From Planctomycetota bacterium (GTDB taxonomy: Bacteria; Planctomycetota; B15-G4): a stretch of DNA of 35,457 bases. Positions 8,167-15,752 of the stretch are shown in pieces. The notes beneath the pieces were generated by a model. That model had not been told where the DNA came from and ran no database searches. It saw nothing but the letters and a program-made list of their open reading frames with translations. Position 1 is the stretch's first letter. Each line of letters starts with the position of its first letter. The stretch lies in contig JAJDER010000193.1 of NCBI GenBank assembly GCA_029259725.1, forward strand, positions 1-35,457, written 5' to 3'. Both the position numbers and the translations under genes were made by a program.

Positions 8167-9151
8167 GGGACGCTTCCGCCACCGCGCCCCGATCCAGGGG
8201 TAGGGTCACGCGCGCCAGGGCGCCGACGGCGTCGGACCGGTCGGTCAGGCTGAAACGCCCGCCGTGGGCCTCGGTCAGTTCGCGCACGATGAACAGCCCG
8301 AGCCCGGCGCCCGGCCGCGTGCGGACGTTCTCGTCTCCGCCGCGCACGAAGGGCTCGATCAGATGTGCGGCGTCCTCCCCGCGCAGGCCGGGCCCGTCGT
8401 CGCGGACCTCGATCACCACCCGATCGCCTTCGGCACCGACGCGCACCAGGATCTGCGGGGCCTCGCCGCCGTACTTGACCGCGTTGCTCACCAGATTGTC
8501 GACGATGCGCTCGAGCGCGCCCGGATCCGCCTGCACCGGCAGCGGGCCGGCGCGCTCGAAGCGGATCGTGGCGCCCGACGCGCGGTGCAGGTCCGTGAGC
8601 CGCTCGACCAGCGGAGCGACGAGTTCGTCCAGGTTCATCGCGATCGGATCGACCTCGACGCCCTTCTCGGTGAAACGCCGCGCCGCGAGCAGGTCCTCGA
8701 CCAGCAGCGAGAGACGGTCGAGGTCATCGTGCGCGTGCTCCAGGTAGCGCTCGCGCTTGCTGTCCGGCACGCGCCCGAGCAGCAGGCTCTCGATGTACAG
8801 CCGCGCCGAGGCCAGCGGGCTGCGCAGCTCGTGGGTCACCGCCGAGAGGAAGTTGCGCTGCTGCCGGCCGAGGGCCTGCTCGCGCACCATGGCCCGCAGC
8901 ACCAGCGCGATGGAGCCGAGCATGAGCAGCCCGAGAAACCCGCCCTCGAGCAGGAACATGTGCGCCGATTCACCGGTCGCGGCCTGGAGCGCCTCGATGG
9001 CCACGGCATCGGCGACCCCGCCGTCCGCCACGATGCGGTCCACCAGCCGATCGCCCTGGATCGAGAAGAAGAACACCCACCAGCCCACCAGCGTCACGTA
9101 GATCGCGACGATGAAGCCGTAGACCCAGACGTTGGTGCGCAGGCTGGCCAT
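8159..9151 (-). CDS. Sensor histidine kinase
   Basis: Encodes 330 aa. Two membrane helices (about 9-31 and 66-87) flank a short extracytoplasmic segment of about 35 residues. The dimerisation domain follows, with phospho-acceptor His107 in the H-box VTHELRSPLASARLY. An HATPase domain has an N-box (ERIVDNLVSNAVKYGG), a G1 box (RDDGPGL) and a G2 box (GAGLGLFIV). No HAMP or PAS domain is visible, so the small periplasmic loop or the membrane region is the only obvious sensor. The gene starts 3 bp after the hemL stop and overlaps its response regulator by 8 bp, which makes a cognate pair very likely. The signal sensed is unknown. Confidence 0.93.
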   Translation of the reverse strand: MASLRTNVWVYGFIVAIYVTLVGWWVFFFSIQGDRLVDRIVADGGVADAVAIEALQAATGESAHMFLLEGGFLGLLMLGSIALVLRAMVREQALGRQQRNFLSAVTHELRSPLASARLYIESLLLGRVPDSKRERYLEHAHDDLDRLSLLVEDLLAARRFTEKGVEVDPIAMNLDELVAPLVERLTDLHRASGATIRFERAGPLPVQADPGALERIVDNLVSNAVKYGGEAPQILVRVGAEGDRVVIEVRDDGPGLRGEDAAHLIEPFVRGGDENVRTRPGAGLGLFIVRELTEAHGGRFSLTDRSDAVGALARVTLPLDRGAVAEASHG

Positions 9152-9154
9152 GGG

Positions 9155-10447
9155 CTACACGGTCGCCTCGCAGGCGGCGAGCCCCTCACGCACGGCGCTG
9201 ACGGCGGCGTCCACATCGGCGTCGGTGTGCGCGGTGGACACGAAGGCGACTTCGTAGGAGGAGGGCGCCATCCAGGTGCCGCGACGCAGCACTTCCCGGT
9301 GCAAGGGCCCGTAGAGCGCCGCGCTCTCGGCCCGGATGTCGGGGTAGGTGCGCGGGGTGTCGCCGTCCTGCAGGCTCATCCAGAGCACCGAGCCGACGCG
9401 CGCCACGCTGCCCGCCGTGCCGGTCGCGTGCAGGGCGTCGAGCAAGCCTGCCTGCAACCGGGCGCCACGCGCTTCGAGCTGGGCGTAGCTGTCCGGGGCG
9501 TCGAGCACGTCCAGCGTGGCCACGCCCGCGGCCATGCCCACCGGGTTCCCCGACAATGTCCCGGCCTGATAGACGCCGCCCAGGGGAGCGACCTGGTCCA
9601 TGCTCGCCGCCGGTCCCAGGTAGCAACCGACGGGCATGCCGCCCCCGACGATCTTGCCGGCCGTGACCAGATCGGGGGTGAGCCCGGACAGCTCGGTCAT
9701 GCCCCCCGGCGCCACGCGGAAGCCGGAGATGACCTCGTCGAAGATCAGCAGCGCGCCCCGGGCGGTGCACTGCTCGCGGAGCGCGACCAGGAACTCCGGA
9801 CGTTGGAGCAGCAGCCCGGCGTTGGCCGGCATGGGCTCGATGATCACGCAGGCGATCGCGTCGCCATGCGCGCGCATGTGCTCGGTGAAGGCCTCGACGT
9901 CGTCGAGCGGCAGGACATCCGTGAGCGCCGTGAACTCGGCGGGCACGCCGGCCGAGCTGGGCGTGCCGAAGGTCGCCAGCCCCGAGCCACCCTTCACCAG
10001 CAGGTTGTCGACGTGACCGTGGTAGCAGCCCTCGAACTTGACGATGCGCGAGCGGCCCGTGACACCGCGCGCGAGCCGTACTGCGCTCATCACCGCCTCG
10101 GTGCCGCTGTTCACGAAGCGCACCCGCTCGGCGAAGGGGAAGCGTCGGAGCACGCGCTCGGCGAGTTCCACCTCGTTCCGACAGGTGGCACCGAAGGTCA
10201 ACCCGTCCCGCACCGCGCGCGTCACCGCCTCGACCACCGCCGGGTGGGCGTGGCCGAGGATCAACGGGCCCCAGGAGCCGACCAGGTCCACGTAGCGGTT
10301 GCCGTCGACGTCCACGACGTGGGCACCCTCGCCCCGCGCCAGGAAGATCTGCGGACCCTGCACGGCGCCGAAGGCGCGCACCGGACTGGAGACGCCGCCC
10401 GGCATGGCGCGCTGGGCGCGGCCCAGCAAGTCGCGGGAGTTGCTCAT
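9155..10447 (-). CDS. hemL: Glutamate-1-semialdehyde 2,1-aminomutase (HemL)
   Basis: Encodes 430 aa, full length for this PLP enzyme, which isomerises glutamate-1-semialdehyde to 5-aminolevulinate, the last step of the C5 pathway. The PLP-binding Lys265 is in TAGKIVGGGMPVGCYLG. Asp237 in LIFDEVISGFR contacts the pyridine nitrogen. The N-terminal PGGVSSPVRAF motif is typical of HemL and separates it from other class III aminotransferases. Its start overlaps the hemCD stop by 4 bp (ATGA). It works directly downstream of HemA, encoded at the head of the same operon. Confidence 0.95.
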   Translation of the reverse strand: MSNSRDLLGRAQRAMPGGVSSPVRAFGAVQGPQIFLARGEGAHVVDVDGNRYVDLVGSWGPLILGHAHPAVVEAVTRAVRDGLTFGATCRNEVELAERVLRRFPFAERVRFVNSGTEAVMSAVRLARGVTGRSRIVKFEGCYHGHVDNLLVKGGSGLATFGTPSSAGVPAEFTALTDVLPLDDVEAFTEHMRAHGDAIACVIIEPMPANAGLLLQRPEFLVALREQCTARGALLIFDEVISGFRVAPGGMTELSGLTPDLVTAGKIVGGGMPVGCYLGPAASMDQVAPLGGVYQAGTLSGNPVGMAAGVATLDVLDAPDSYAQLEARGARLQAGLLDALHATGTAGSVARVGSVLWMSLQDGDTPRTYPDIRAESAALYGPLHREVLRRGTWMAPSSYEVAFVSTAHTDADVDAAVSAVREGLAACEATV

Positions 10448-12138
10448 GATCCCTCGCTCGGAGGAGTTGCCGCCGCGGGCGGCTCGCGTGTGGGCGCACG
10501 ACGCAGGGCGACCCGCAGGGCGGCGATGAGGGCGTCGGCGCCGCTGCCTTTCGGCCGCGTGTGGCGCAGGCCCTCGTCCTGCAGCGCATCGCAGGTCGCC
10601 TGCCCGAGCCCGAGTCGGGCCACGCCCTCGACGCCGTCCTCATGACCGAGGGACACCGCCGAATGCACCGCCGACGGACTCATGTAGACGCGCGCATCGA
10701 CATCGTCGGCCCGCTCGACGTCCTCGGCCTCGACGGTCCGGTAGACCGCCACCGACTCGACCTTCACGCCACGCTCCGCGAGGACTTTCGGCAGCTCGGG
10801 TCGCGCCTGCTCCGCGCAGGGGAACACGACCGTGTGGCCCGGCTCGATCTCGAGTCGCCGCGCCAGATCCGCCGCGCCGCCGCTGCCCACGAGCCCCGGC
10901 GTCCAGCCGATGGCCTTGAGCGCCGCCGCCGTGGCCGGCCCCACCGCCGCGATGAGTGCGCCCTGCGGAACGGAGTGATCGGCCAGCCGCCGCGCCGCTT
11001 CCTGGCTCGTGCACACGACCGCGTCACCCTGGCCCAACCGGCCCAGCAGCCCGCTCAGCGTCGGGGCCTTGGTGTCCTCGAAGGCGAGCACGCGCTCGAA
11101 GACGACCTCGGCGCCGAGCGCCGGCAAGCGCTCGGCGAGCTTGCCGCGACCGCCTTCCTCACCGGAGCCGACCAGCGCCACGCGTCGGCCGCCGAGAGGA
11201 CCTCGGCCGGTCGGTTGGCACGTGGCCAGGCTGCGCCAGACCTCGGTCGCCGCGAGCAGCGGCGAGCCGCCGTGACCGATCGCCCAGCGCGCCGGGGCGC
11301 CCTCCTCGGGGTGGCCCGGCCCCAGGAACGCGTGGGCGATCCAGGTCGGGCCGGACTCGTCGTCCTCACCGCGCGCCACGGTCACCCCGAGCGGGAGATG
11401 GCAGCCGCCCCCGGCCTTCGCCAGCACCAGACGCTCGGCTTCGACCACGAGCGAGGTGTCGACATCGTGCAGCCGGCGCCCGCACAGGGCCACGAGTTCA
11501 GTGTCCGTCGCGCGCACCTCGATGCCCAGGGCGCCCTGCGCGGGAGCGGGCACGAAGACGTCGGGCTCCAGGTCGACGACCACGATGCCCGCGGTGTCGA
11601 GCGCCAGCCGATCCAGTCCGGCGGCGGCGAGCACCACCGCGTCGAGCCGCGCCGACCGGACGCGCTCCACGCGCGTGGGCACGTTGCCGCGGAGGTCCAC
11701 GACGTCCAGGTCCGGGCGCAACACCTTCAACTGCTCCCTGCGACGGGGCGCGCCGGTGCCGACCCTCGCCCCGGAAGCCACCGGGAGCAGGCCCCCGCCC
11801 GGGTCGTGCGCGTCGGCGTGGATCAACAGGCGCTCGTGCAGCGCCGCGCGTGGCGGCACGGCCACGATGACCAGGCCGTCGGGCGCGGCCAGGGCGAGGT
11901 CCTTGTGGCTGTGCACGGCGAGATCGATCTCGTCGTCGAGCAGGGCCCGCTCGATCTCCTTGGTGAAGAAGCCGCTGCCCGCCAGCTCCCGCAGGGGGCG
12001 GTCGCGCACGCGATCCCCCTCGGTGGAGATCTTGATCAACTCGACCTCGACCCCCTCCTCGGCCAACAGCCGGTCGCGGACCCGGTTCGCCTGCCACAGC
12101 GCGAGCTCCGAGGCGCGGGTACCAAGGCGGATCTTCAC
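10444..12138 (-). CDS. hemCD: HemC-HemD fusion: porphobilinogen deaminase / uroporphyrinogen III synthase
   Basis: Encodes 564 aa, against about 310 for HemC alone. Residues 1-305 are porphobilinogen deaminase. It has GTRASELALWQA at the start, catalytic Asp80 in AVHSHKDL, Arg-rich cofactor-contact positions, and the dipyrromethane-cofactor Cys246 in GGGCHLPLG. After a linker, residues about 317-550 form a uroporphyrinogen III synthase domain (GRRVALVGSG start, CTSQEAARR and AVGPATAAAL motifs). The fusion passes hydroxymethylbilane from one active site to the next in one polypeptide and would limit its spontaneous cyclisation. The start is GTG (12136-12138) overlapping the hemA stop as GTGA. 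The C-terminus ends in a Pro/Ala-rich tail. HemD domains diverge strongly, so that half rests on position, length and weak motifs. Confidence 0.92.
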   Translation of the reverse strand: MKIRLGTRASELALWQANRVRDRLLAEEGVEVELIKISTEGDRVRDRPLRELAGSGFFTKEIERALLDDEIDLAVHSHKDLALAAPDGLVIVAVPPRAALHERLLIHADAHDPGGGLLPVASGARVGTGAPRRREQLKVLRPDLDVVDLRGNVPTRVERVRSARLDAVVLAAAGLDRLALDTAGIVVVDLEPDVFVPAPAQGALGIEVRATDTELVALCGRRLHDVDTSLVVEAERLVLAKAGGGCHLPLGVTVARGEDDESGPTWIAHAFLGPGHPEEGAPARWAIGHGGSPLLAATEVWRSLATCQPTGRGPLGGRRVALVGSGEEGGRGKLAERLPALGAEVVFERVLAFEDTKAPTLSGLLGRLGQGDAVVCTSQEAARRLADHSVPQGALIAAVGPATAAALKAIGWTPGLVGSGGAADLARRLEIEPGHTVVFPCAEQARPELPKVLAERGVKVESVAVYRTVEAEDVERADDVDARVYMSPSAVHSAVSLGHEDGVEGVARLGLGQATCDALQDEGLRHTRPKGSGADALIAALRVALRRAPTREPPAAATPPSEGS

Positions 12139-13424
12139 GGCTCGTCTCGCAGCGGCAGTCCGGCGTCGTCTTCGGTGCGGGCCGCCATGCGTTTGAGCGC
12201 CGTCATGGGCAGGTGCATGAGCCGACCGAACGTCGCGCGGGCCCAGCGTTCCACGGCGCGGCGGTCGTTCTCGGCCAGGTGCGCGAGGCGCCCCGACAGC
12301 AGGCCCACCAGTTCACGGGACAGCAGTTCCTCGGCCGCATCGCGCAGTTCACCCACGACCGGGGCGGCGGCCTGCTCCCCGCTGCGGCGCGCGAAGGTCT
12401 CGACCTTGCGCTCCACCAGCAGCTCGGCCACGGCGGCGGCCTCGGCGCGCAGCGAGCGGTTCTGCTCGGCGATGGCGCGCAGATCATCGAGGTCCAGGAT
12501 CTCGAGCCGGGGATCGTCCGCGTGCTCGAGGTCGCGCGGCACGGCCAGATCCACTCCCAGCAGCGGCCGGCCCGAGGGTGTGGAGGCCGCGAGGCGGCAG
12601 AGCGTCGCCGCATCGAGCACCAGGCCCGGCGCCGACGTCGCGCACGCCACCGCGTCGACGGCCACGGCACCGGCGCGGAACCCGTCGAGGTCCATGGCCA
12701 GCGCATGACAGTCGGCGGCAACGAGACGCGCCCGCGCCAGGCTGCGGTTCACGATCAGCGACGGAGGCAGGCCGGCGGCCGTGAGCGCGCGGGCCAGCAA
12801 CGCCCCCATCTCGCCCGCGCCGACCACGGCGACCACCGGGCGCTGACCGTCGGGCAGCGAGTCGGCGTGGGCCACGAGCGCGTGGACGGCGAGGTTCACG
12901 ACCGAGATCGGGTGACGCGCGAGGCCGGTCTCGCTGCGCACCTGCTTGCCCACGGCGAGGGCGTGGTGGAACATCGGCCCGAGCAGCGGACCCACCAGGC
13001 CGATCTCGCTGGCCTTGGCGTAGGCGTCGCGCACCTGGCCCAGGATCTGGTCCTCGCCCACGACCAGCGAGTCCAGCGAGGCGGCCACACGGAACAGGTG
13101 CGCCGCCGCTTCTCGTCCGCGGCGCAGCAGCAGCAGCTCGCGCAACGCCGTGGCGCGCGGGCCGTCGCCGTCGTCGCCCGTTCGCGTCAAGAAGGCAGCC
13201 AGGACGTCCAGGTCGCCTTCGTCGGGGCGCTCGCCCTCCTCGCGGGCGTAGAGGACTTCCACGCGGTTGCAGGTGGCCAGGAACACGACCTCCGAAGCAC
13301 CCAGGACATCGGCCAGGTCGCGCAGGAACAGCGCGAGCCCCGCGGGGTCGGGACGCTGGACGGTCTCCAGGCCCGACACGTCGGATCCGTGGATCGAGAG
13401 GCCGGCAACGGCGATGCGGTCCAT
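12135..13424 (-). CDS. hemA: Glutamyl-tRNA reductase (HemA)
   Basis: Encodes 429 aa. It reduces glutamyl-tRNA with NADPH to glutamate-1-semialdehyde, the first committed step of C5 heme synthesis. The catalytic Cys52 lies in LATCNRVEVLY. The region with LVVGEDQILGQVRDAY and the NADPH-binding VVGAGEMGALLARAL are both present, with a C-terminal dimerisation helix region. It is the first gene of the operon. The ATG at 13422-13424 has only a weak GGCGGG directly before it. A TACAAC -10-like hexamer at 13431-13436 would give a very short leader. This enzyme is the usual control point for heme synthesis, so the PhoB-box-like repeat just upstream is well placed to regulate the pathway. Confidence 0.95.
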   Translation of the reverse strand: MDRIAVAGLSIHGSDVSGLETVQRPDPAGLALFLRDLADVLGASEVVFLATCNRVEVLYAREEGERPDEGDLDVLAAFLTRTGDDGDGPRATALRELLLLRRGREAAAHLFRVAASLDSLVVGEDQILGQVRDAYAKASEIGLVGPLLGPMFHHALAVGKQVRSETGLARHPISVVNLAVHALVAHADSLPDGQRPVVAVVGAGEMGALLARALTAAGLPPSLIVNRSLARARLVAADCHALAMDLDGFRAGAVAVDAVACATSAPGLVLDAATLCRLAASTPSGRPLLGVDLAVPRDLEHADDPRLEILDLDDLRAIAEQNRSLRAEAAAVAELLVERKVETFARRSGEQAAAPVVGELRDAAEELLSRELVGLLSGRLAHLAENDRRAVERWARATFGRLMHLPMTALKRMAARTEDDAGLPLRDEP

Positions 13425-13452
13425 CCCGCCGTTGTAGCGAAACAGCCCGGCT

Positions 13453-13473
13453 GACTGTCATGAGACTGTCATG
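13453..13473. promoter_or_regulatory. PhoB-box-like direct repeat upstream of hemA
   Basis: Plus strand reads GACTGTCATG, one base, then GACTGTCATG again, an exact 10-bp direct repeat with an 11-bp period. It contains CTGTCAT (13455-13461), GAGA, CTGTCAT (13466-13472). This matches the known PhoB consensus of two CTGTCAT heptamers spaced by 4 bp. It lies 30-50 bp upstream of the hemA start. A possible -10 (TACAAC, minus strand, 13431-13436) is 18 bp further on. The heptamers point away from hemA, and the distance to the -10 is longer than in classical Pho promoters. Binding by the operon's own response regulator is inference. Confidence 0.6.
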
Positions 13474-13494
13474 CGGGGCGGCCTGGGCACCCTC

Positions 13495-13572
13495 CGGGCG
13501 CGGGCGCGGGCGCGGGCGCAGGCGCAGGCGCAGGCGCAGGCGCGAGCGCGGGCGCGGGCGCAGGCTCGGGCG
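13495..13572. repeat. Hexanucleotide tandem repeat, 13 units of CRGGCG-type
   Basis: Thirteen consecutive 6-bp units run from 13495 to 13572. They are mostly CGGGCG and CAGGCG, with single CGAGCG and CAGGCT variants. The array directly abuts the stop codon of the porin-like gene and ends about 20 bp from the PhoB-box-like repeat, on the far side from hemA. Such arrays can vary in copy number by slippage. Here they are non-coding, so any effect would be on transcript ends or promoter spacing. Confidence 0.9.
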
Positions 13573-15135
13573 TCAGAAGGTCAGCTGCAGCTGCACGTAG
13601 AACAACTCGGCGTCACCGCGGCCGCCGGCGGAGTCGACGTGCCGACCCGACCAGAAGCGTGACCAGCCCACGAGCACGTTGCCGTGCGGCGCGAGCCACT
13701 CCGGAGTGTGCGAGACGGTCAGGTCGAGCTCGTTGCCCAGGTTGTCGCCGGCATCCCCCGACGGGTCGGCCAAGCTCGCGGCACCCCCGGCGTTGTAGAC
13801 CGCGTCCTCGGCCTCGGCGAGCTGGAAGTAGTGGAACGCGGCCCTGGCCTTGGTGCGCTCGTCGAGCACGAGCCCCACGTTGGGCTGGATGTCGATCACG
13901 TTCTGGCGACCGACCAGGTCCAGGTAGCCGAAGTAGGCGTGGCCCAGCGGGAAGAGCTGGTTGAAGGTCTCGACGTCGCCCCCGGTGGGATTGCTGTCGC
14001 CGCTGGCGTAGTCCACGTCGAGTCCCACGCGCGGCTCGTAGGGCGCCTCGGGGAAGGTCTGCCCCAGGCGCAGGCTCCAGGCGTAGGCGTCGATGTCGTC
14101 ACCGGCAACCTGGCCGAACTGCTGCGCGCCCCAGGCCTCGAAGTCGGTGTCTCCGCGGCGGCCCGCGAAGCGCCCGCCGACGGTGTACAGGTCCCGATCC
14201 CCGATGGATCCGTCGTTGGCGGTGAAGATGTCGTCGGTGTCGTTGAGCGCGAGGGCGAACACGTCCACCGTGTCGCCGCTCTCCAGCCTGGTCGTGTTGT
14301 AGATGCCGCTGAACCAGCGGTCGGACAGCTTGTTGTCGTCGTGATGTGGATCGACGACCACCGGGCGCGTGACGAAGACATCCGTGCGCCCCAGCGAGTG
14401 TTCGACGGTGATCATGCCGCCATCGAAGGTGCGTCGCGTGTTGCCCCAGTCCAGGGGCGAGACGAGACGCTGCGCGCCCTCCTGCAACTCCATGCGCCCG
14501 AAACGGAAGGTCTGCTCACCCGCGTCCCACTCCACGAACCCGTTCAGCAGGTCGAAGTCGTTGCGGTCGATGGGAGTCGGGGGCCGCGAGTTGCCGTGGA
14601 TGCGCGCGTCGAGTCCCTCGACGAAGAGGCGCAATCCGTTCTCGTTCCTCAGGTCGGCGTGGACGCGCGTGCGCACGAGGTTGTAGTTGTTGCGCTGGGG
14701 CGAGGTCTTGGTCAGCGACTTGTTGTGCTCGTTCATCAGGCGGTAGCGCACCTGCCCGCCGACACCGAGCGACCAGCCGTCGCCGAGGTCGATGAACTTG
14801 GACTCCGGATACGCGTGGTCGGAAAGGGCGCCCGGGTCGCCCAGGAAGGTCCAGTCCTCCTCCCAACGCCGGTTGGCGAACTTCGTCGCGCGCACGTCGC
14901 CAGCCCCCGCGGATGCCGTCGCGGAAGCCGTCACGGAAGCCGTCACCTCGGCCGCGGCATCCGGCACCGCCGCGGAGGCCGACGCGATCGCCGCGGCCTC
15001 GACTTCGGCCGGCGCGAGGATCGTGATCGAGACCCGAGCCGGCGCTCCGACCTCCTCGCGCTCGCCCCCCGCCGCCGCCACGCCCGACAGCAGCACCGCC
15101 GCCAGGATGACCCGCACCGCTCGCACGTCGCCCAT
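13573..15135 (-). CDS. Alginate-export-family outer-membrane beta-barrel protein
   Basis: Encodes 520 aa. A signal peptide (about residues 1-22, VRAVRVILAAVLLSGVAAAG) is followed by an Ala/Ser/Thr-rich low-complexity linker to about residue 80. The mature region begins with an RRWEEDWTFLGDP segment and then WSLGVGGQVRYRL, as in the alginate-export (PF13372-type) barrels. The chain ends in alternating residues and a terminal Phe, the usual outer-membrane barrel signal. The family includes AlgE, but many members sit outside alginate clusters. No alginate genes are near, so the substrate is unknown. The start at 15133-15135 has GGAGG five bases upstream and removes a spurious 34-residue extension. 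The gene is divergent from the CBS-domain gene. Confidence 0.8.
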   Translation of the reverse strand: MGDVRAVRVILAAVLLSGVAAAGGEREEVGAPARVSITILAPAEVEAAAIASASAAVPDAAAEVTASVTASATASAGAGDVRATKFANRRWEEDWTFLGDPGALSDHAYPESKFIDLGDGWSLGVGGQVRYRLMNEHNKSLTKTSPQRNNYNLVRTRVHADLRNENGLRLFVEGLDARIHGNSRPPTPIDRNDFDLLNGFVEWDAGEQTFRFGRMELQEGAQRLVSPLDWGNTRRTFDGGMITVEHSLGRTDVFVTRPVVVDPHHDDNKLSDRWFSGIYNTTRLESGDTVDVFALALNDTDDIFTANDGSIGDRDLYTVGGRFAGRRGDTDFEAWGAQQFGQVAGDDIDAYAWSLRLGQTFPEAPYEPRVGLDVDYASGDSNPTGGDVETFNQLFPLGHAYFGYLDLVGRQNVIDIQPNVGLVLDERTKARAAFHYFQLAEAEDAVYNAGGAASLADPSGDAGDNLGNELDLTVSHTPEWLAPHGNVLVGWSRFWSGRHVDSAGGRGDAELFYVQLQLTF

Positions 15136-15180
15136 CGCCACCTCCAGGATCGACCATCGCAAGCCGATCCGGCCTCTTCG

Positions 15181-15222
15181 CCTGTTGATTATTAATGACT
15201 TGCGTGTCAGATGATAGAATCC
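15181..15222. promoter_or_regulatory. AT-rich divergent promoter region
   Basis: In a genome segment of about 70% GC, bases 15181-15222 hold an island of A and T (with TTGATT, TATTAATGA and GATAGAAT) between the divergent porin-like and CBS-domain genes. Possible -10 hexamers are TAGAAT (plus, 15215-15220) and TATCAT or TAATAAT on the minus strand, but none has a well-spaced consensus -35. The composition and position support a promoter region; exact elements are not resolved. Confidence 0.4.
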
Positions 15223-15257
15223 AGCTGGCCGGTCCAACCCCGAGCTGGAGATCCCCC

Positions 15258-15746
15258 ATGGGCAACCGCCGCGTCGCCGACCTGACCGATCCGACCAAGA
15301 GCGAGCCGTCCCCCGAGACCACCGTCGACGATCTGATGGTCTCGCCGGTGCACACCGTCCGCGCGAGGCAGTCGGTGGCTGAACTCCGCGAGTTGATGCG
15401 CGAACTCCAGCTGCGCTCCATGCCCGTCGTGGACGATGAGGGTGCCGCCGTGGGCATGGTCAGCCTCACCGACCTGATGGCGGAAGCCAACGACGGCGCG
15501 CGGGTGGCCTCGATCATGTCCGAGCGCGTGTACTCGATCCCCCGCTACGAGAAGCCCGAGGTCGCCGCGCGGATCATGCGCAACCACGGCTTCCACCACC
15601 TGGTGATCACGCACGAGAAGAAGCTGATCGGCATCCTGAGCACCTTCGATCTGCTCAAGCTGGTCGAGAACCACCGCTTCGTCACCAAGAACGCCGGGAC
15701 ACGCCCGAGACCGAGCGGTGGGCGCGGCAGGTCCGAGACGGGCTGA
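15258..15746 (+). CDS. CBS-domain pair protein
   Basis: Encodes 162 aa. Two CBS motifs fill most of the chain. The first is about residues 22-78 (starting TVDDLMVSPVHTVRARQSV and ending VGMVSLTDLM). The second is about 83-140 (ASIMSERVYSIPRYEKPEVAARIM to LIGILSTFDLL). Stand-alone CBS pairs bind adenosyl nucleotides and usually regulate a partner; no fused effector domain is present. A Gly/Arg-rich tail closes the protein. The start at 15258 has GGAG seven bases upstream; an earlier in-frame ATG at 15195 lies within the divergent promoter region. The gene is convergent with the decarboxylase, with only 6 bp between stops. Confidence 0.85.
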   Translation: MGNRRVADLTDPTKSEPSPETTVDDLMVSPVHTVRARQSVAELRELMRELQLRSMPVVDDEGAAVGMVSLTDLMAEANDGARVASIMSERVYSIPRYEKPEVAARIMRNHGFHHLVITHEKKLIGILSTFDLLKLVENHRFVTKNAGTRPRPSGGRGRSETG

Positions 15747-15752
15747 GCGCTC

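Noticed and set aside
13495..13572. CRISPR array
   Set aside because: The units are contiguous hexamers with no spacers, and no cas genes are present.
15136..15237. A 34-residue N-terminal extension of the porin-like protein
   Set aside because: It would bury the signal peptide and run through the AT-rich promoter region. The ATG at 15135 has GGAGG at good spacing.
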